Assembly (NCBI RefSeq): GCF_900111395.1
Contig: NZ_FOHV01000004.1
Location: 105,257-169,256, forward strand
Reading direction: 5' to 3'
DNA length: 64,000 nucleotides
DNA from: Thorsellia anophelis DSM 18579
GTDB lineage: Bacteria > Pseudomonadota > Gammaproteobacteria > Enterobacterales > Thorselliaceae
The stretch's first letter is position 1. Each line of letters opens with the position of its first letter. Made by a program: the position numbers and the translations under genes. The notes under the pieces were generated by a model that was not told where the DNA came from, made no database searches, and saw only the letters and a program-made list of their open reading frames with translations. Of this stretch, positions 53,101-62,534 are shown one piece after another.

Positions 53101-56100
53101 CAGGTGATTTCACTATCGAGCCACGTAGTGAGTCATTTGAAGTGGATACCGTACTTGCTGATAGAGCTGCTGATGATATTAAACGTAATGAAGATGGTTT
53201 ATTTGAATCTGATTATGGACTTTGGGATGGCAAGACATTAACGAAAAAAGGTCAAGGATTGCTTGTTCTTTCAGCAGATAATACCTATACCGGCGATACT
53301 AATATTAATGCAGGACGCTTACGTATAACGCGTGATCAAAACTTAGGTGCGTTAGGTGTGGGCTCTTTAAATCTAGGCAATGGCTTAACGAGTTTTGGCT
53401 CTATTTTAGAAATCGCTGGCACTGAATTTGATAGCCAAGGTAGTTCAAGTAGAGAGTTAGTACTTGGTAGAAGTGATAATAATACGATCAATGTTATTGA
53501 AGAAGATAATACTGCGACGTTTAAAGGGAATATAACAAATTCCGTTCGGTTTGATACAGCAAAATGGTATCTCCCAAATGGCACATTAGTTGCAAATCAA
53601 AGTGCGCCACCACCAGAAGCGAAGCGTGCTCTTTGGGCGGATGTTGATGGTAATTTAGTGGATCAAAATGCGCCACCTTCTGGTTCCATTCTACGTTTTG
53701 AAAGAAACAGTGGATTGATGAAAACAGGAAAAGGACACCTTGTTTTAGCACCTGATGCAACTGATAGCGATCCATCAAATCATAAAGTGATGGACTATGA
53801 TGGAGACACTGAAGTTATTGAGGGGACATTGACGTTTAAAGGCGATACGAGCGAATTAAAAGGTGATTTATATAATCAAGGCAAGGCTATCTTTGATCAA
53901 GATACTGATTCAAGCTTTGCAGGTAATATCACAGAAAAAAAATTCCGTGCGGTTGCTGATGATCCGATCATTGCAGCGAATTATGCATTTGTGCCTACAT
54001 TATTTAAAACTGGTACAGGTGCACTCACCTTAAAAGGAACATCTGACAGAAATTGGTTAGTTGAAGAAGGCGGTTTAATCACTGAAGCTTCACGCTTTAC
54101 TGGTGATATAAAACTTAATGCTGATACTTTCTTAACCTTTGATCAATCACCTAATAGTTTAACCCGTGCAAGTAATGCGACAGAGTACTCAGGCATTATT
54201 TTAGGTGATGCATCTTCTACCTTGAATGTTGTTGGTAATGGCGCATTACGTTTTGACAGCAATACAGAGTCTACTTTAGGGAATGTGGTTATTGGTGATG
54301 GGACGTCTCAAACAACTTTCTATATTGGTAATAATGATCCTGCAAGTGAAAAAGCACTCGAGGTTCAAACTGATTTCACAATCAAATCAAACGCAACAAC
54401 GGAATTAGAAAATACCAACTCTTACCTGAATGTTGGCGGGACGTTTACGCAAGAAGCTGATTCCGTGCTAAACGTGATGTTAAATCTTGATAATAACTCC
54501 AGAGGTAAAGCAGATATCACAGCAAACGATATTTCACTTGCTGGTAGTATAAATGTACTTGGTTTTCAAAGGGTTAATGGGTGTGAAGAGGCCGTAAACA
54601 GTGAGAGCTGTGATGAAAATGTAGCAAGTAGATTTGCTAGAGCCACAGAACTTGATGATGTTAACTATACACTTATGCAATCTGATAATAAGATAAATAT
54701 TGCAGGGTTACAAGCGAATCAAGGTGGATTCAAGGACCCATCACGTACGCATCCGCTAGATAGTAAATTACCAAGTTATTTAGTTTATTTTTATTCTGCC
54801 TCCGAAGTAGCGAATGAGGATGGCAAATTTACCTTTGATATTGATAACATTAATTTAGCTTGGAATTATGGTGATGTAGAGCGCGCTAATGGCACCTTTA
54901 ATATCGTCGGTGATACAGGATTTGAAATAGATGTTGTTTTAAAAGATAGAAGTACTGAAAACTTTAATTCATGGGATGGTAAAACTCTTATCAAGACTGG
55001 AGCTGGTGAACTCGTTCTTTCTGAACAAAATGAGTATTCAGGTGAAACCTTAATATATGAAGGTACTTTGACGATAAGCGATGATGGTAATTTGGGTCAA
55101 ATTTTAGGTCCTTTCAATCCAGGTGTCGTATTAGGGGAAGAGTATGAAAATGATTCAAAAACCGCAAAATTAAAGATTGCTACTAATAATGACTCTGCAG
55201 ATAAAATAGAATTAAACAGAGAAATAACAATATTAGGAACTAACAAAACAATCGAAGTATCAGAAAAAGAAGATGAAGTAGTTTTAGCTTATTATATAAC
55301 TGCTGAGAATGGCTTTACTAAATCAGGTGAAGGTACCCTGACAGTAGATGGTCAAATTAATATTGGTCCCAACCCTGGTTCAATTTTAGAAACTGATGTA
55401 TCAGAGGTTACAATTGAAGATGGGACATTAAGATTCAATTTTAAAAATGATGCTGAATATTTAAATAGCCACATATTTAATGCTGGTCGCTTGATTTTTG
55501 ATGTTGATGCAAATTTGAATCAAGCAGCTGATACCCAGGTTATTTTAAAAGGTGATGTTTTAGGATTAGAGAATGCTGATGGCTCGTTTTCAAATGGTAC
55601 AGTTGATAAATTAGGTGCAGGCGATTTATCGCTAAGCGGCAATACGGCTTTAGATTGGCATGTGCAAGGTGGGGGATTAATTACTTCTGCAGACAGTTTC
55701 TTAGGTGATATTAAGCTTGATGCAAATACTAACCTTAATTTTATAACCAAAGAATCTAAAGTCAGTGAGTACTCAGGCTTGCTAAATGGTGCTTCTAGCT
55801 CTACATTAAATGTAGTGGGTGGTGGAAAATTAGACTTTAACTACAATAATGGGTCAACAGTTGGGAATGTTAATGTAGGTTCTGGCACAGATGAATCTAT
55901 ATTCGAAATTAGTTCTAATAATACAGAAATAGACAAACCCGATACATTTATCGTTGAAGGTGATTTTACCACAAAAACAGGCTCTACAACCAATTTAGTT
56001 GGGGAGAACACCTACCTTGAAGTGAAAGGAAAATTTACCCAAGAAACAGGCTCTGCTCTTGGTGTAACGCTTGATCTGAATAATAACAATGTAAATGTAG

Positions 56101-58985
56101 CGGATATTATAGCGGATGAAGCTGTTTTAGGTGGGGAACTAACTTTACTTGGTTTTGCAAGGGTGCTTTGTGAAGAATCAGTGGATGATACAGATTGTAA
56201 GGATGGTTTAAGGTTCGTCAAGGCAACTGATTTAGCAGGTATTAAATATAAATTAATTTCGGCAAATACAATTACAGGTGAATTTGATGCTGATGTTTCA
56301 CAAACTCATTACCTAACTCCAAAACGGGGAGGGTTTTTAGTGTTTAATGATGGTTTGGAAACGGGTGATGATGGTCAGCAAATTTATGTCATAGATAAAC
56401 CAGAACTTGCTTGGATTGAAGGTGGCAATGATAGAAGCACTGGGACATTTTTCTTAGGATCAGGCAATAGCTTTAATGTTGATAAAATACTAGAAGATAG
56501 AACGGATTTTACTAATGGTGGAACAGAATTTGTTATTTTAGACCAAGATGGTAATCCTATATTGGATGAGAAAGGACAGCAAATTACCTGGGATGGTAAA
56601 ACACTTACTAAATCAGGTGAAGGGATACTTGAGTTATCAGAAAATAACACTTATACAGGGGATACTTATATTGATGAGGGCACCCTTGTCATTAGTCAGG
56701 ATCAGAATTTAGGGAATAAGGATACGGATTTTGGTGATGTCGGAGACATCCATCTAGGTAGTAAAGATCCTACTAACGGTGGCCAATCTACTTTGGAAAT
56801 AAAAGGTCAAGGACCGTTTGAAACAGATCGCAACCTATTTTTAGGAAATCGTGACGATAATACAATTGATGTTGTTGACATTAATAATTCAGCCGAATTT
56901 AATGGTGAAATTTCTGGCGATGGTGGACTTGTTAAAGATGGTGATGGTGAATTGATACTTACTAATGTGAGTAATTCCTATCAGGGCAAGACAGAAATTA
57001 TTGATGGCACATTGACTTTAGGTCTAGAAGATGATCTTATTGATGATAGTGCAGAAGTAATCATTCAAGATAATGCTACGTTAAAGATAGCAGACGGCAC
57101 GGATCAAACGCTTAATAATTTGCAAGGCTCTGATCCTGATAAATTGCACACTGAGCCTCCAGCTATTGTCATTGAATCCTCTGATGGCAAATTGAGTTTA
57201 GTGAATAACAAAGATACTGAATATAATGGTTCGATTAAAGGCAGTATAGATTTAGTAATAAAAGGAACATTAGATCCTGACAACTCTGGAGAGCTGACTC
57301 TTAGTGGTAATTTAACGGAATTTGAAGGCGATACTCAGATTACCCACAATGGTACGCTCATAATTGATGGCTCTAATAATACCGAGACTGATACCAAAAA
57401 TGGAAATATTATTACAAATATTGTCGGTGATGGGGATGATAGCAATACAAAATTAAAATTAGTTAGCGGTGGAACTATAACTGGCACTATTCGTGATTTA
57501 GGTGAAGTGAATATTAAAGGACCTAATGCGCCGGGGAATCACCCAAATTGGCAAATTACAGATGACTCAAATATCGGAAAACTGATTCTATCGGAAAATG
57601 GCACAGCTGGATTTATTGATCCTTCTGATCCTAATTGGGATGGACGGGATTTAGAAATTGATGAACTTGTAAACGATGGTACAGGGACAATTGTTCTATA
57701 TACAAAGCTTGGTAATGATGATTCGATCACTGATAAAATCACTTTGACTAATTCGTCTAAGCCGCCGCAAGGCACTACTATCCTAGAGATTAGAAATAAA
57801 AATGGTAAGGGAGATTTAACAACTAAGGATGGTATCAAAGTTGTAGATGCAGATACGAACGCTGTAGAAACCGGTGATGATGCATTTAAATTAAAAGGTG
57901 GACGAGTTGTTGTTGATAATCTCTATAATTATTACCTAGAGCATGGGAAATTAGATGGAACAGGTGAGGATTGGTTCCTTCGCAGTGATAAAAATGAAGG
58001 ACTGAGAGATGAAATTGATATCGCCAGAAATTTTAATGCTATTACGGGACAATTAGGGCTATTAACGCTTGGCACTTATCATGATAGAGTGGGTGCTAAC
58101 ACAAGTACAATGTACCATAAGGAGCTTCAACCTCATACACCATGGATCCGATTATTAGGTGAATCAGGTGACGTCAAAAATGGACAAGGTGTTGATAATC
58201 AATTGAAGAATGGTGCAGATTATGATTATGATATTAAAGGTTTGCAAGTCGGTTTTGATTTTTATGAAAAAACAGATGAGGATAATATTCGCAATTTAGC
58301 AGGCGCTTATTTAAGCTATGCAAATAGCAAAAATGATGTAAAAGGTGCATTGCAAAATAAAATTGGGACAAGTTCATTGGATTCTATTAGTGGTGGGCTT
58401 TATTATACACGTACTAATGAAAAACAAGCATATCTCGATGTTGTTGGACAATATTCAAGATATACTGGTTTAGATGGCAAATCTAGATTTGGACAACGTG
58501 TTTCATCTGGTGGATATGGATTGCTTCTATCTGGCGAAGTCGGTTATCCTTGGCATATAGATGAAAATTGGAAGCTAGAACCACAGGCGCAGCTCATTTA
58601 CCAGCACATTAAATTAGATGCAAGCCAAGATGAGTTTAGCAGGTTTACACCTGATGCGGATAATAGCTTTACAGGAAGATTAGGAGCACGTTTAGCGCAT
58701 CATGATTTGACAGATGAAGGTCGCCCTGTTGATAGTTTTGTTCGATTTAATTATTGGAAGACATTTGACTATGATTCTAAAATGATAGTAAGTGATTTAG
58801 ATGGACAAAATCCTATGAGTATTGAAACGAATCAAGGTGGCAGTAAAGTACAGTTTGGTGTAGGGGTTGCTTATGAGCCTGAAATTGACTGGCAGCTATT
58901 CCTTGGTGTTGATTATAATAGACAAATTGATGGCGCTAGCGGTGATAGTATCAGTGGACATTTAGGTGTGAAATACGCATTTTAA
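50112..58985 (+). CDS. Giant type V autotransporter (ESPR, repeated passenger, beta-barrel)
   Basis: A 2,957-residue self-secreting surface protein. It begins with an extended signal peptide region (ESPR: MNKVYRIVFNKSLGIFQAVS) and a hydrophobic part ending near FTEAQAAE; the ATG at 50112 is the ESPR start, and nine further codons are open upstream. The passenger runs from about residue 77 to 2,640. It has PATR-type beta-helix repeats (LSADNTYTGDTNINAGRL) and two large repeated modules. A pertactin-like stabilising segment (KGGRVVVDNLYNYYLEHGK) precedes the C-terminal beta-barrel of about 290 residues, ending in Phe (HLGVKYAF). Only eight Cys are seen, in four close pairs. Likely role: adhesion or surface coating; no protease or lipase motif was seen. 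Confidence 0.93.
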   Translation: MNKVYRIVFNKSLGIFQAVSELAQSKGKSSSSLVDKSASITQLIQMPFRLSLLRLLTLTALGMGINFGLFTEAQAAECGPTTRTYTYCFVGENDTGIGNWGTFGNWVNAAGEQVVIKTGIATDFYLLSGTDKTLILDKPIINPSNNQRGNPLGTLVIEKGARLRHAMEGSGTGHIFAGNILVEGEENALSTIELNTLINGSLRQNLKTITLGNYSQITVSDTVGSSSDSHQKVLGDEQGVKLAGQNIYFNALNNDSLIFRSGHFKFNQFTTANDNTIIDGKATRVMNINKGDANALNSDGKSGNGTVSITDDNYAYIGQWNIYGGTLKISGSNSLGYLTPGQRGSVVFDIDASLGDSYGLNYAGKNLGILEFSVANSVANSTGTHDFVTKNTNTLLKFDSYTNGSDRKYILSGDISGKGGIYYGSGGGREGVETIYELGGELSYEGDTYLDIKTKLDFKSNDGIRNLKGDFLVAVDSTIQFSGDNSFYGDIYYDFNNMTSEDLRKPENGFDYKKMAAIRFGDRQDSETIVRSNVNMYGYTDKDIILDVLNSTLTLNSGYAGNNSKLPFDISMLDDQGIRGSYDGVYGAKLLDIYGDGNKKYVSSQANFVLSEFDLKNPDDMWQIEMLGLDINSTVEEWQAAINQLAKDNPNGMGTGSTVVLNQNSIIGAPGINDPLEDEVIFNGQFEPTTKDKSLGGLTGTLTGNQAYGVNSTLIKTGDGRTVLINPNLTLSDIGEPELLQQQLNVNVKAGTLDWRVDEKYNPLVDSYNPNVMVVQGNYQTQAGATTAISNAATFLRIQKQYIDFTTVEHPEGIYIPGSGDFILAGKDNPGTDYDPSLDGDRATLNIIAGGGERPEIYAEGKVDIRGALLSVTGVASTQDPETILKSSEIEDTQFTLIHTSDGFIGGDFVADEDDTQDNLKAVFANNNRPAAFVDYLTGGEGRIINCNVNVTTNCLIDADSDLEEVGVKDTSVNAQEYVLSSLSLSWDYKGDLPSITGDFTIEPRSESFEVDTVLADRAADDIKRNEDGLFESDYGLWDGKTLTKKGQGLLVLSADNTYTGDTNINAGRLRITRDQNLGALGVGSLNLGNGLTSFGSILEIAGTEFDSQGSSSRELVLGRSDNNTINVIEEDNTATFKGNITNSVRFDTAKWYLPNGTLVANQSAPPPEAKRALWADVDGNLVDQNAPPSGSILRFERNSGLMKTGKGHLVLAPDATDSDPSNHKVMDYDGDTEVIEGTLTFKGDTSELKGDLYNQGKAIFDQDTDSSFAGNITEKKFRAVADDPIIAANYAFVPTLFKTGTGALTLKGTSDRNWLVEEGGLITEASRFTGDIKLNADTFLTFDQSPNSLTRASNATEYSGIILGDASSTLNVVGNGALRFDSNTESTLGNVVIGDGTSQTTFYIGNNDPASEKALEVQTDFTIKSNATTELENTNSYLNVGGTFTQEADSVLNVMLNLDNNSRGKADITANDISLAGSINVLGFQRVNGCEEAVNSESCDENVASRFARATELDDVNYTLMQSDNKINIAGLQANQGGFKDPSRTHPLDSKLPSYLVYFYSASEVANEDGKFTFDIDNINLAWNYGDVERANGTFNIVGDTGFEIDVVLKDRSTENFNSWDGKTLIKTGAGELVLSEQNEYSGETLIYEGTLTISDDGNLGQILGPFNPGVVLGEEYENDSKTAKLKIATNNDSADKIELNREITILGTNKTIEVSEKEDEVVLAYYITAENGFTKSGEGTLTVDGQINIGPNPGSILETDVSEVTIEDGTLRFNFKNDAEYLNSHIFNAGRLIFDVDANLNQAADTQVILKGDVLGLENADGSFSNGTVDKLGAGDLSLSGNTALDWHVQGGGLITSADSFLGDIKLDANTNLNFITKESKVSEYSGLLNGASSSTLNVVGGGKLDFNYNNGSTVGNVNVGSGTDESIFEISSNNTEIDKPDTFIVEGDFTTKTGSTTNLVGENTYLEVKGKFTQETGSALGVTLDLNNNNVNVADIIADEAVLGGELTLLGFARVLCEESVDDTDCKDGLRFVKATDLAGIKYKLISANTITGEFDADVSQTHYLTPKRGGFLVFNDGLETGDDGQQIYVIDKPELAWIEGGNDRSTGTFFLGSGNSFNVDKILEDRTDFTNGGTEFVILDQDGNPILDEKGQQITWDGKTLTKSGEGILELSENNTYTGDTYIDEGTLVISQDQNLGNKDTDFGDVGDIHLGSKDPTNGGQSTLEIKGQGPFETDRNLFLGNRDDNTIDVVDINNSAEFNGEISGDGGLVKDGDGELILTNVSNSYQGKTEIIDGTLTLGLEDDLIDDSAEVIIQDNATLKIADGTDQTLNNLQGSDPDKLHTEPPAIVIESSDGKLSLVNNKDTEYNGSIKGSIDLVIKGTLDPDNSGELTLSGNLTEFEGDTQITHNGTLIIDGSNNTETDTKNGNIITNIVGDGDDSNTKLKLVSGGTITGTIRDLGEVNIKGPNAPGNHPNWQITDDSNIGKLILSENGTAGFIDPSDPNWDGRDLEIDELVNDGTGTIVLYTKLGNDDSITDKITLTNSSKPPQGTTILEIRNKNGKGDLTTKDGIKVVDADTNAVETGDDAFKLKGGRVVVDNLYNYYLEHGKLDGTGEDWFLRSDKNEGLRDEIDIARNFNAITGQLGLLTLGTYHDRVGANTSTMYHKELQPHTPWIRLLGESGDVKNGQGVDNQLKNGADYDYDIKGLQVGFDFYEKTDEDNIRNLAGAYLSYANSKNDVKGALQNKIGTSSLDSISGGLYYTRTNEKQAYLDVVGQYSRYTGLDGKSRFGQRVSSGGYGLLLSGEVGYPWHIDENWKLEPQAQLIYQHIKLDASQDEFSRFTPDADNSFTGRLGARLAHHDLTDEGRPVDSFVRFNYWKTFDYDSKMIVSDLDGQNPMSIETNQGGSKVQFGVGVAYEPEIDWQLFLGVDYNRQIDGASGDSISGHLGVKYAF
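53223..56588 (+). repeat. Large internal modules of the autotransporter passenger
   Basis: The motif WDGKTL followed by a K-x-G-x-G-x-L-x-LS stretch and a TYTGDT-like PATR repeat occurs at residues 1038, 1621 and 2160 (nt 53223, 54972, 56589). This gives two modules of 583 and 539 residues. Each module also contains GGLIT...GDIKL, SSTLNVVG, a cysteine pair, LAWNYG/LAWIEG and a VD-x-VL/IL-x-DR segment. The copies have diverged well beyond DNA identity. Confidence 0.8.
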
Positions 58986-59324
58986 CTAAGCCAATAATAC
59001 AAGTGTGAATTTAGATTTAAGTCTATAAAATCGCAGCATTAATTTAACGGTAAGTAGGGGCATTTTCTACTTACCGTTTTTTTATTCCTTTTTTCTATCG
59101 TTAAATTGTATTGATGGGACACGGGGTGAAGGTTAAAAAAATAGAAACTATGGATGAAAAGGCAGAATACGAGTTATGGTAAAAGTAGCTTCTTTCTCAG
59201 TAAGGGAACCTAAGCTTAAAAAATCAGCTATTAATAAGTAGAGAGGTTAAGGTAATAACTGGCAAGCACCGCATAGTTAATTTTATTACACATCTTATTT
59301 TGCGAAACTTGCCATCAAGCGATA
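58986..59324 (+). other. Intergenic region after the autotransporter
   Basis: About 340 bases between the convergent autotransporter and gtsD genes. It holds the terminator at 59046-59083; I see nothing else in it. Confidence 0.4.
59046..59083 (+). terminator. Rho-independent terminator of the autotransporter gene
   Basis: AACGGTAAGTAG pairs perfectly with CTACTTACCGTT (12 bp) around a 9-base loop, followed by seven T. It lies 61 bases after the stop. Confidence 0.9.
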
Positions 59325-60548
59325 TTAAATCTTAGAAGTCGATTGAGGATCAAAACAAACTAAATTTGATAAATCTAATGTGAAACGTGCTGTTTGGCCG
59401 ATTTTTAAATCAACATTTGGTTCTAATCTTACAGACAATGGTTGCCCATTAATCAGCACAATCCCAAATGTATCAGCCCCTGTTGTTTCTAGCATCTCGA
59501 CTCTTCCAGTGAATTCAAACATTGAGTCTTTAGCTTTTGGATTGTTCTCATGAACAGTAGTTTGGTTGATTAAGTTATCATTGCTCAAACTGCCTTCACT
59601 CGTAGGACGATTAGCACCATTTGAATCTGCTAGAATAATAGCTTCAGCTCTAATACCTGCTAAAATAGGCTTGCCAATATATGATTTTAAGACAGGTGAA
59701 ATCCGATTTTCAGGGATTTTAAAGACTACTGCTTCAGGATGAACCATCGCTGATGATTCTGCAGAGGCTAAAGGTGTCACTGATATATGGAGTGCTTGAT
59801 TCATTTCAATGATGGTACTTTCAATTAAGTTCATTCTCGGCGAGCCCATGAAACTTGCCACAAATGTATTCGCAGGTTCATTATAGACTTCATAAGGGGT
59901 GCCTAATTGTTGCAAAACACCGCCTTTCATAACTGCAATTCTGGTTGCAAGTGTCATAGCCTCAATCTGGTCATGCGTAACATACACAATTGAAGCGTTA
60001 AGTCTTTGATGTAATTTTTTAATTTCGATTCTCATATCTACACGAAGCTGAGCATCTAGATTAGATAAAGGCTCATCAAATAGATATAATTCAGGTTCTC
60101 TTACCAAAGCGCGTCCGATAGCAACACGTTGCCTTTGCCCACCAGAAAGTTGCTTAGGTTTTCTATCTAGTAGATGTTCTATTTGAAGTAGTTTAGCAAC
60201 TTCATTCACTTTTGCGATTCGCTCAAGCTTGGGTATTTTGCGCATCTCAAGTGGAAATGCGATATTATCCCGAACGGTCATATTTGGATAAAGTGCATAG
60301 GATTGAAATACCATCGAAACATTACGTTCTGCCGGTTGAACCTCGGTGATATCTCTATTCCCTAATTTTACCTGACCAGAGGTAGGTGGTTCTAATCCAG
60401 CTATAATATTCATCAGCGTGCTTTTGCCACAACCAGATGGGCCGACTAAAACTAAAAATTCACCTTTCTCAATCGAAATTGAGATATCGTGTAGGATATG
60501 TGTTTGTCCAAATTGCTTTTCAATGTGGCTTAATGTAAGTGATGACAT
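59325..60548 (-). CDS. gtsD: Glucose ABC transporter ATPase GtsD (MalK/UgpC-type)
   Basis: A 407-residue ATPase that drives sugar import. It has Walker [10 protein letters not shown]-loop [12 protein letters not shown], signature LSGGQRQR, Walker [13 protein letters not shown] and the H-loop [11 protein letters not shown], then a C-terminal TOBE domain with a ~40-residue low-conservation insert ([16 protein letters not shown]). AAGGGG precedes the ATG. It is the last gene of gtsABCD, separated from gtsC by 155 bases. Such subunits are often shared between sugar transporters. Confidence 0.9.
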   Translation of the reverse strand: MSSLTLSHIEKQFGQTHILHDISISIEKGEFLVLVGPSGCGKSTLMNIIAGLEPPTSGQVKLGNRDITEVQPAERNVSMVFQSYALYPNMTVRDNIAFPLEMRKIPKLERIAKVNEVAKLLQIEHLLDRKPKQLSGGQRQRVAIGRALVREPELYLFDEPLSNLDAQLRVDMRIEIKKLHQRLNASIVYVTHDQIEAMTLATRIAVMKGGVLQQLGTPYEVYNEPANTFVASFMGSPRMNLIESTIIEMNQALHISVTPLASAESSAMVHPEAVVFKIPENRISPVLKSYIGKPILAGIRAEAIILADSNGANRPTSEGSLSNDNLINQTTVHENNPKAKDSMFEFTGRVEMLETTGADTFGIVLINGQPLSVRLEPNVDLKIGQTARFTLDLSNLVCFDPQSTSKI

Positions 60549-60703
60549 CTAAGTCCCCTTAATCAATCTAACTTATTATACGTAAATTAATGGCATGAAA
60601 TGTCGTTAATATAGTGTTATTTAATTTAAAGCCTGCCAGGTAACAATAAGAATCCATTCGACTCTTTTTATGTTAGCCTATGTTATCTAATCTAATTTAA
60701 TAT

Positions 60704-61594
60704 TTATCCTTTTACTGCACCTGACATCAGCCCCCGGACAAAGTATTTGCCTGAAATAATATAGACAAGTAAAGTGGGCGCTGCGGCTATGAACGCTGCT
60801 GCAAAATGAACATTATATTCCTTTACACCGGTACTACTACTAACCAGGTTATTAAGTGCTACAGTAATTGGAAACGAGTCAAAATCACTAAATGAAACCC
60901 CAAATAAAAATTCATTCCAGATATTTGTAAATTGCCAAATTACACTTACCACTATTATTGGCGTGCTATTTGGTAACAAAATACGCCAAAGCACTTGGAA
61001 AAAACCTGCGCCATCCATTCTGGCAGATTTAATTAATTCATCAGGAAATGCGGCGTAATAGTTTCTAAAAAAGAGGGTGGTAAACCCAATACCATAGATA
61101 ACATTCACAAATATCAATCCTTGAATGGTACCTGCTAATCCTAAAAATCCTAATGTTGTAGCCATAGGGACCAAAACGATTTGAAAAGGAATAAAGACCG
61201 AGAATAGCATGGCTACAAAAATCCAATGTGCCCATTTGAAATTGAATTTAGTTAAAATATAGCCATTGAGCGCGCCTAACAAAGTCGATAGAACAACAGA
61301 GGGGATAACTAATAGAAATGAGTTTAAAAAATAGGGTTTTAAGCCTGTGGCATTGACCCCGATTTGTGCTTCGCTCCAAGCTGTTATCCAAGGCTGAAAT
61401 GTTAAAGTACCAGGGAGCGTTAACAAATTACCACTTCTAATCTCAGCAAGCGGTTTTAACGAATTGACTATCATAATGTAAAGCGGCATGATGAAAAATA
61501 GTGCCGCAATAATCAAGGTACTATAAATTAATATCCTAAATAGCAACTTAAGAGCAGGATTCGGTCTTGTAATTTGATAATGTATGCTAGTCAT
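60704..61594 (-). CDS. gtsC: Glucose ABC transporter permease GtsC
   Basis: A 296-residue inner-membrane permease of the carbohydrate-uptake CUT1 (MalG-like) type with six hydrophobic segments and the coupling loop ELIKSARMDGAGFFQVLWRI followed by LPNSTPIIVVSVIWQF. Its start overlaps the gtsB end by 8 bases. It should form the heterodimer channel with GtsB. Confidence 0.9.
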   Translation of the reverse strand: MTSIHYQITRPNPALKLLFRILIYSTLIIAALFFIMPLYIMIVNSLKPLAEIRSGNLLTLPGTLTFQPWITAWSEAQIGVNATGLKPYFLNSFLLVIPSVVLSTLLGALNGYILTKFNFKWAHWIFVAMLFSVFIPFQIVLVPMATTLGFLGLAGTIQGLIFVNVIYGIGFTTLFFRNYYAAFPDELIKSARMDGAGFFQVLWRILLPNSTPIIVVSVIWQFTNIWNEFLFGVSFSDFDSFPITVALNNLVSSSTGVKEYNVHFAAAFIAAAPTLLVYIISGKYFVRGLMSGAVKG

Positions 61595-62453
61595 TTTTAG
61601 CCTGCCTTAATTCACGAATCAAATAAGGAATAATAATGATTGCCGTGGCAAGTAACATTAATACTGAGCTTGCAGCACCTACGCCCATTTCATCTCTTGC
61701 ATAGGTAAACTGATACATAAAAACAGAAGGCAACCAAGTTGAACGTCCTGGTCCACCATTGGTTAATGCTATGACAAGATCATAAGATTTTATTGCCATG
61801 TGCGCCATTACAACGAATGCTGAGATGAAGACGGGGCCTAGCTGAGGAATAATAATGCGCCAATAAATTTGCCATGTGGGGGCACCATCAATTTTTGCGG
61901 CATTAATTTGTTCACTATCAACTCCGCGAAGCCCTGCTAAAAACATTGCCATGACAAATCCGGTTGTTTGCCAAACAGCAGCAATCACAACACAATAAAT
62001 CGCCAGATCATTACTCTTTATCCAAGCAAAATTGAAGCTTTCAAATCCAAGAGTTCTAATGGTGTTCTCAATCCCTACGCCAGGGTCGAGTAACCATTTC
62101 CATGCCGTACCGGTTACAATAAGTGATAAGGCGAGGGGATAGAGAAATAATGAACGGAAAAGCGATTCAGCTCGAATTTTTTGATCAATTAATATGGCTA
62201 ATAATAATCCTAAGACAAGCGCACATAAAATGAATAATGAGCCGAAGATTGCCAAATTACTGACTGAAAGCCACCACAAATCCAGTTTCATCAATCTTTC
62301 ATAGTTAGCAAAGCCAACAAACGTAAAATTGGGAATTGATTTTGAAGCGGTAAAAGACAGAAATGCGGTAAAGAAAATATATCCGTAAACACAAACTAAT
62401 GTCACAATCACACTAGGTGATAAAAACAATTTTGCGAGGAAGTTTTTATTCAA
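61587..62453 (-). CDS. gtsB: Glucose ABC transporter permease GtsB
   Basis: A 288-residue CUT1 permease of the MalF-like side, with the coupling loop EQINAAKIDGAPTWQIYWRI and LTNGGPGRSTWLPS, both typical. The start is a TTG with AAGGAG six bases upstream; no better ATG exists. It overlaps gtsC by 8 bases and follows gtsA after an 81-base gap that contains a hairpin. Confidence 0.9.
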   Translation of the reverse strand: MNKNFLAKLFLSPSVIVTLVCVYGYIFFTAFLSFTASKSIPNFTFVGFANYERLMKLDLWWLSVSNLAIFGSLFILCALVLGLLLAILIDQKIRAESLFRSLFLYPLALSLIVTGTAWKWLLDPGVGIENTIRTLGFESFNFAWIKSNDLAIYCVVIAAVWQTTGFVMAMFLAGLRGVDSEQINAAKIDGAPTWQIYWRIIIPQLGPVFISAFVVMAHMAIKSYDLVIALTNGGPGRSTWLPSVFMYQFTYARDEMGVGAASSVLMLLATAIIIIPYLIRELRQAKND

Positions 62454-62480
62454 GTTATGCTCCTTAGCAATTGTTTTTGA

Positions 62481-62508
62481 TTAAGGCATGTCACATCCCA
62501 TGCCTTAA
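62481..62508 (-). repeat. Intercistronic hairpin between gtsA and gtsB
   Basis: TTAAGGCATG and CATGCCTTAA form a perfect 10-bp stem with an 8-base loop between the gtsA stop and the gtsB start. No T-run follows. Such structures after a binding-protein gene often keep its mRNA more abundant than that of the permeases. Confidence 0.55.
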
Positions 62509-62534
62509 GATACAATTAACTTAGCTAAACTAAA

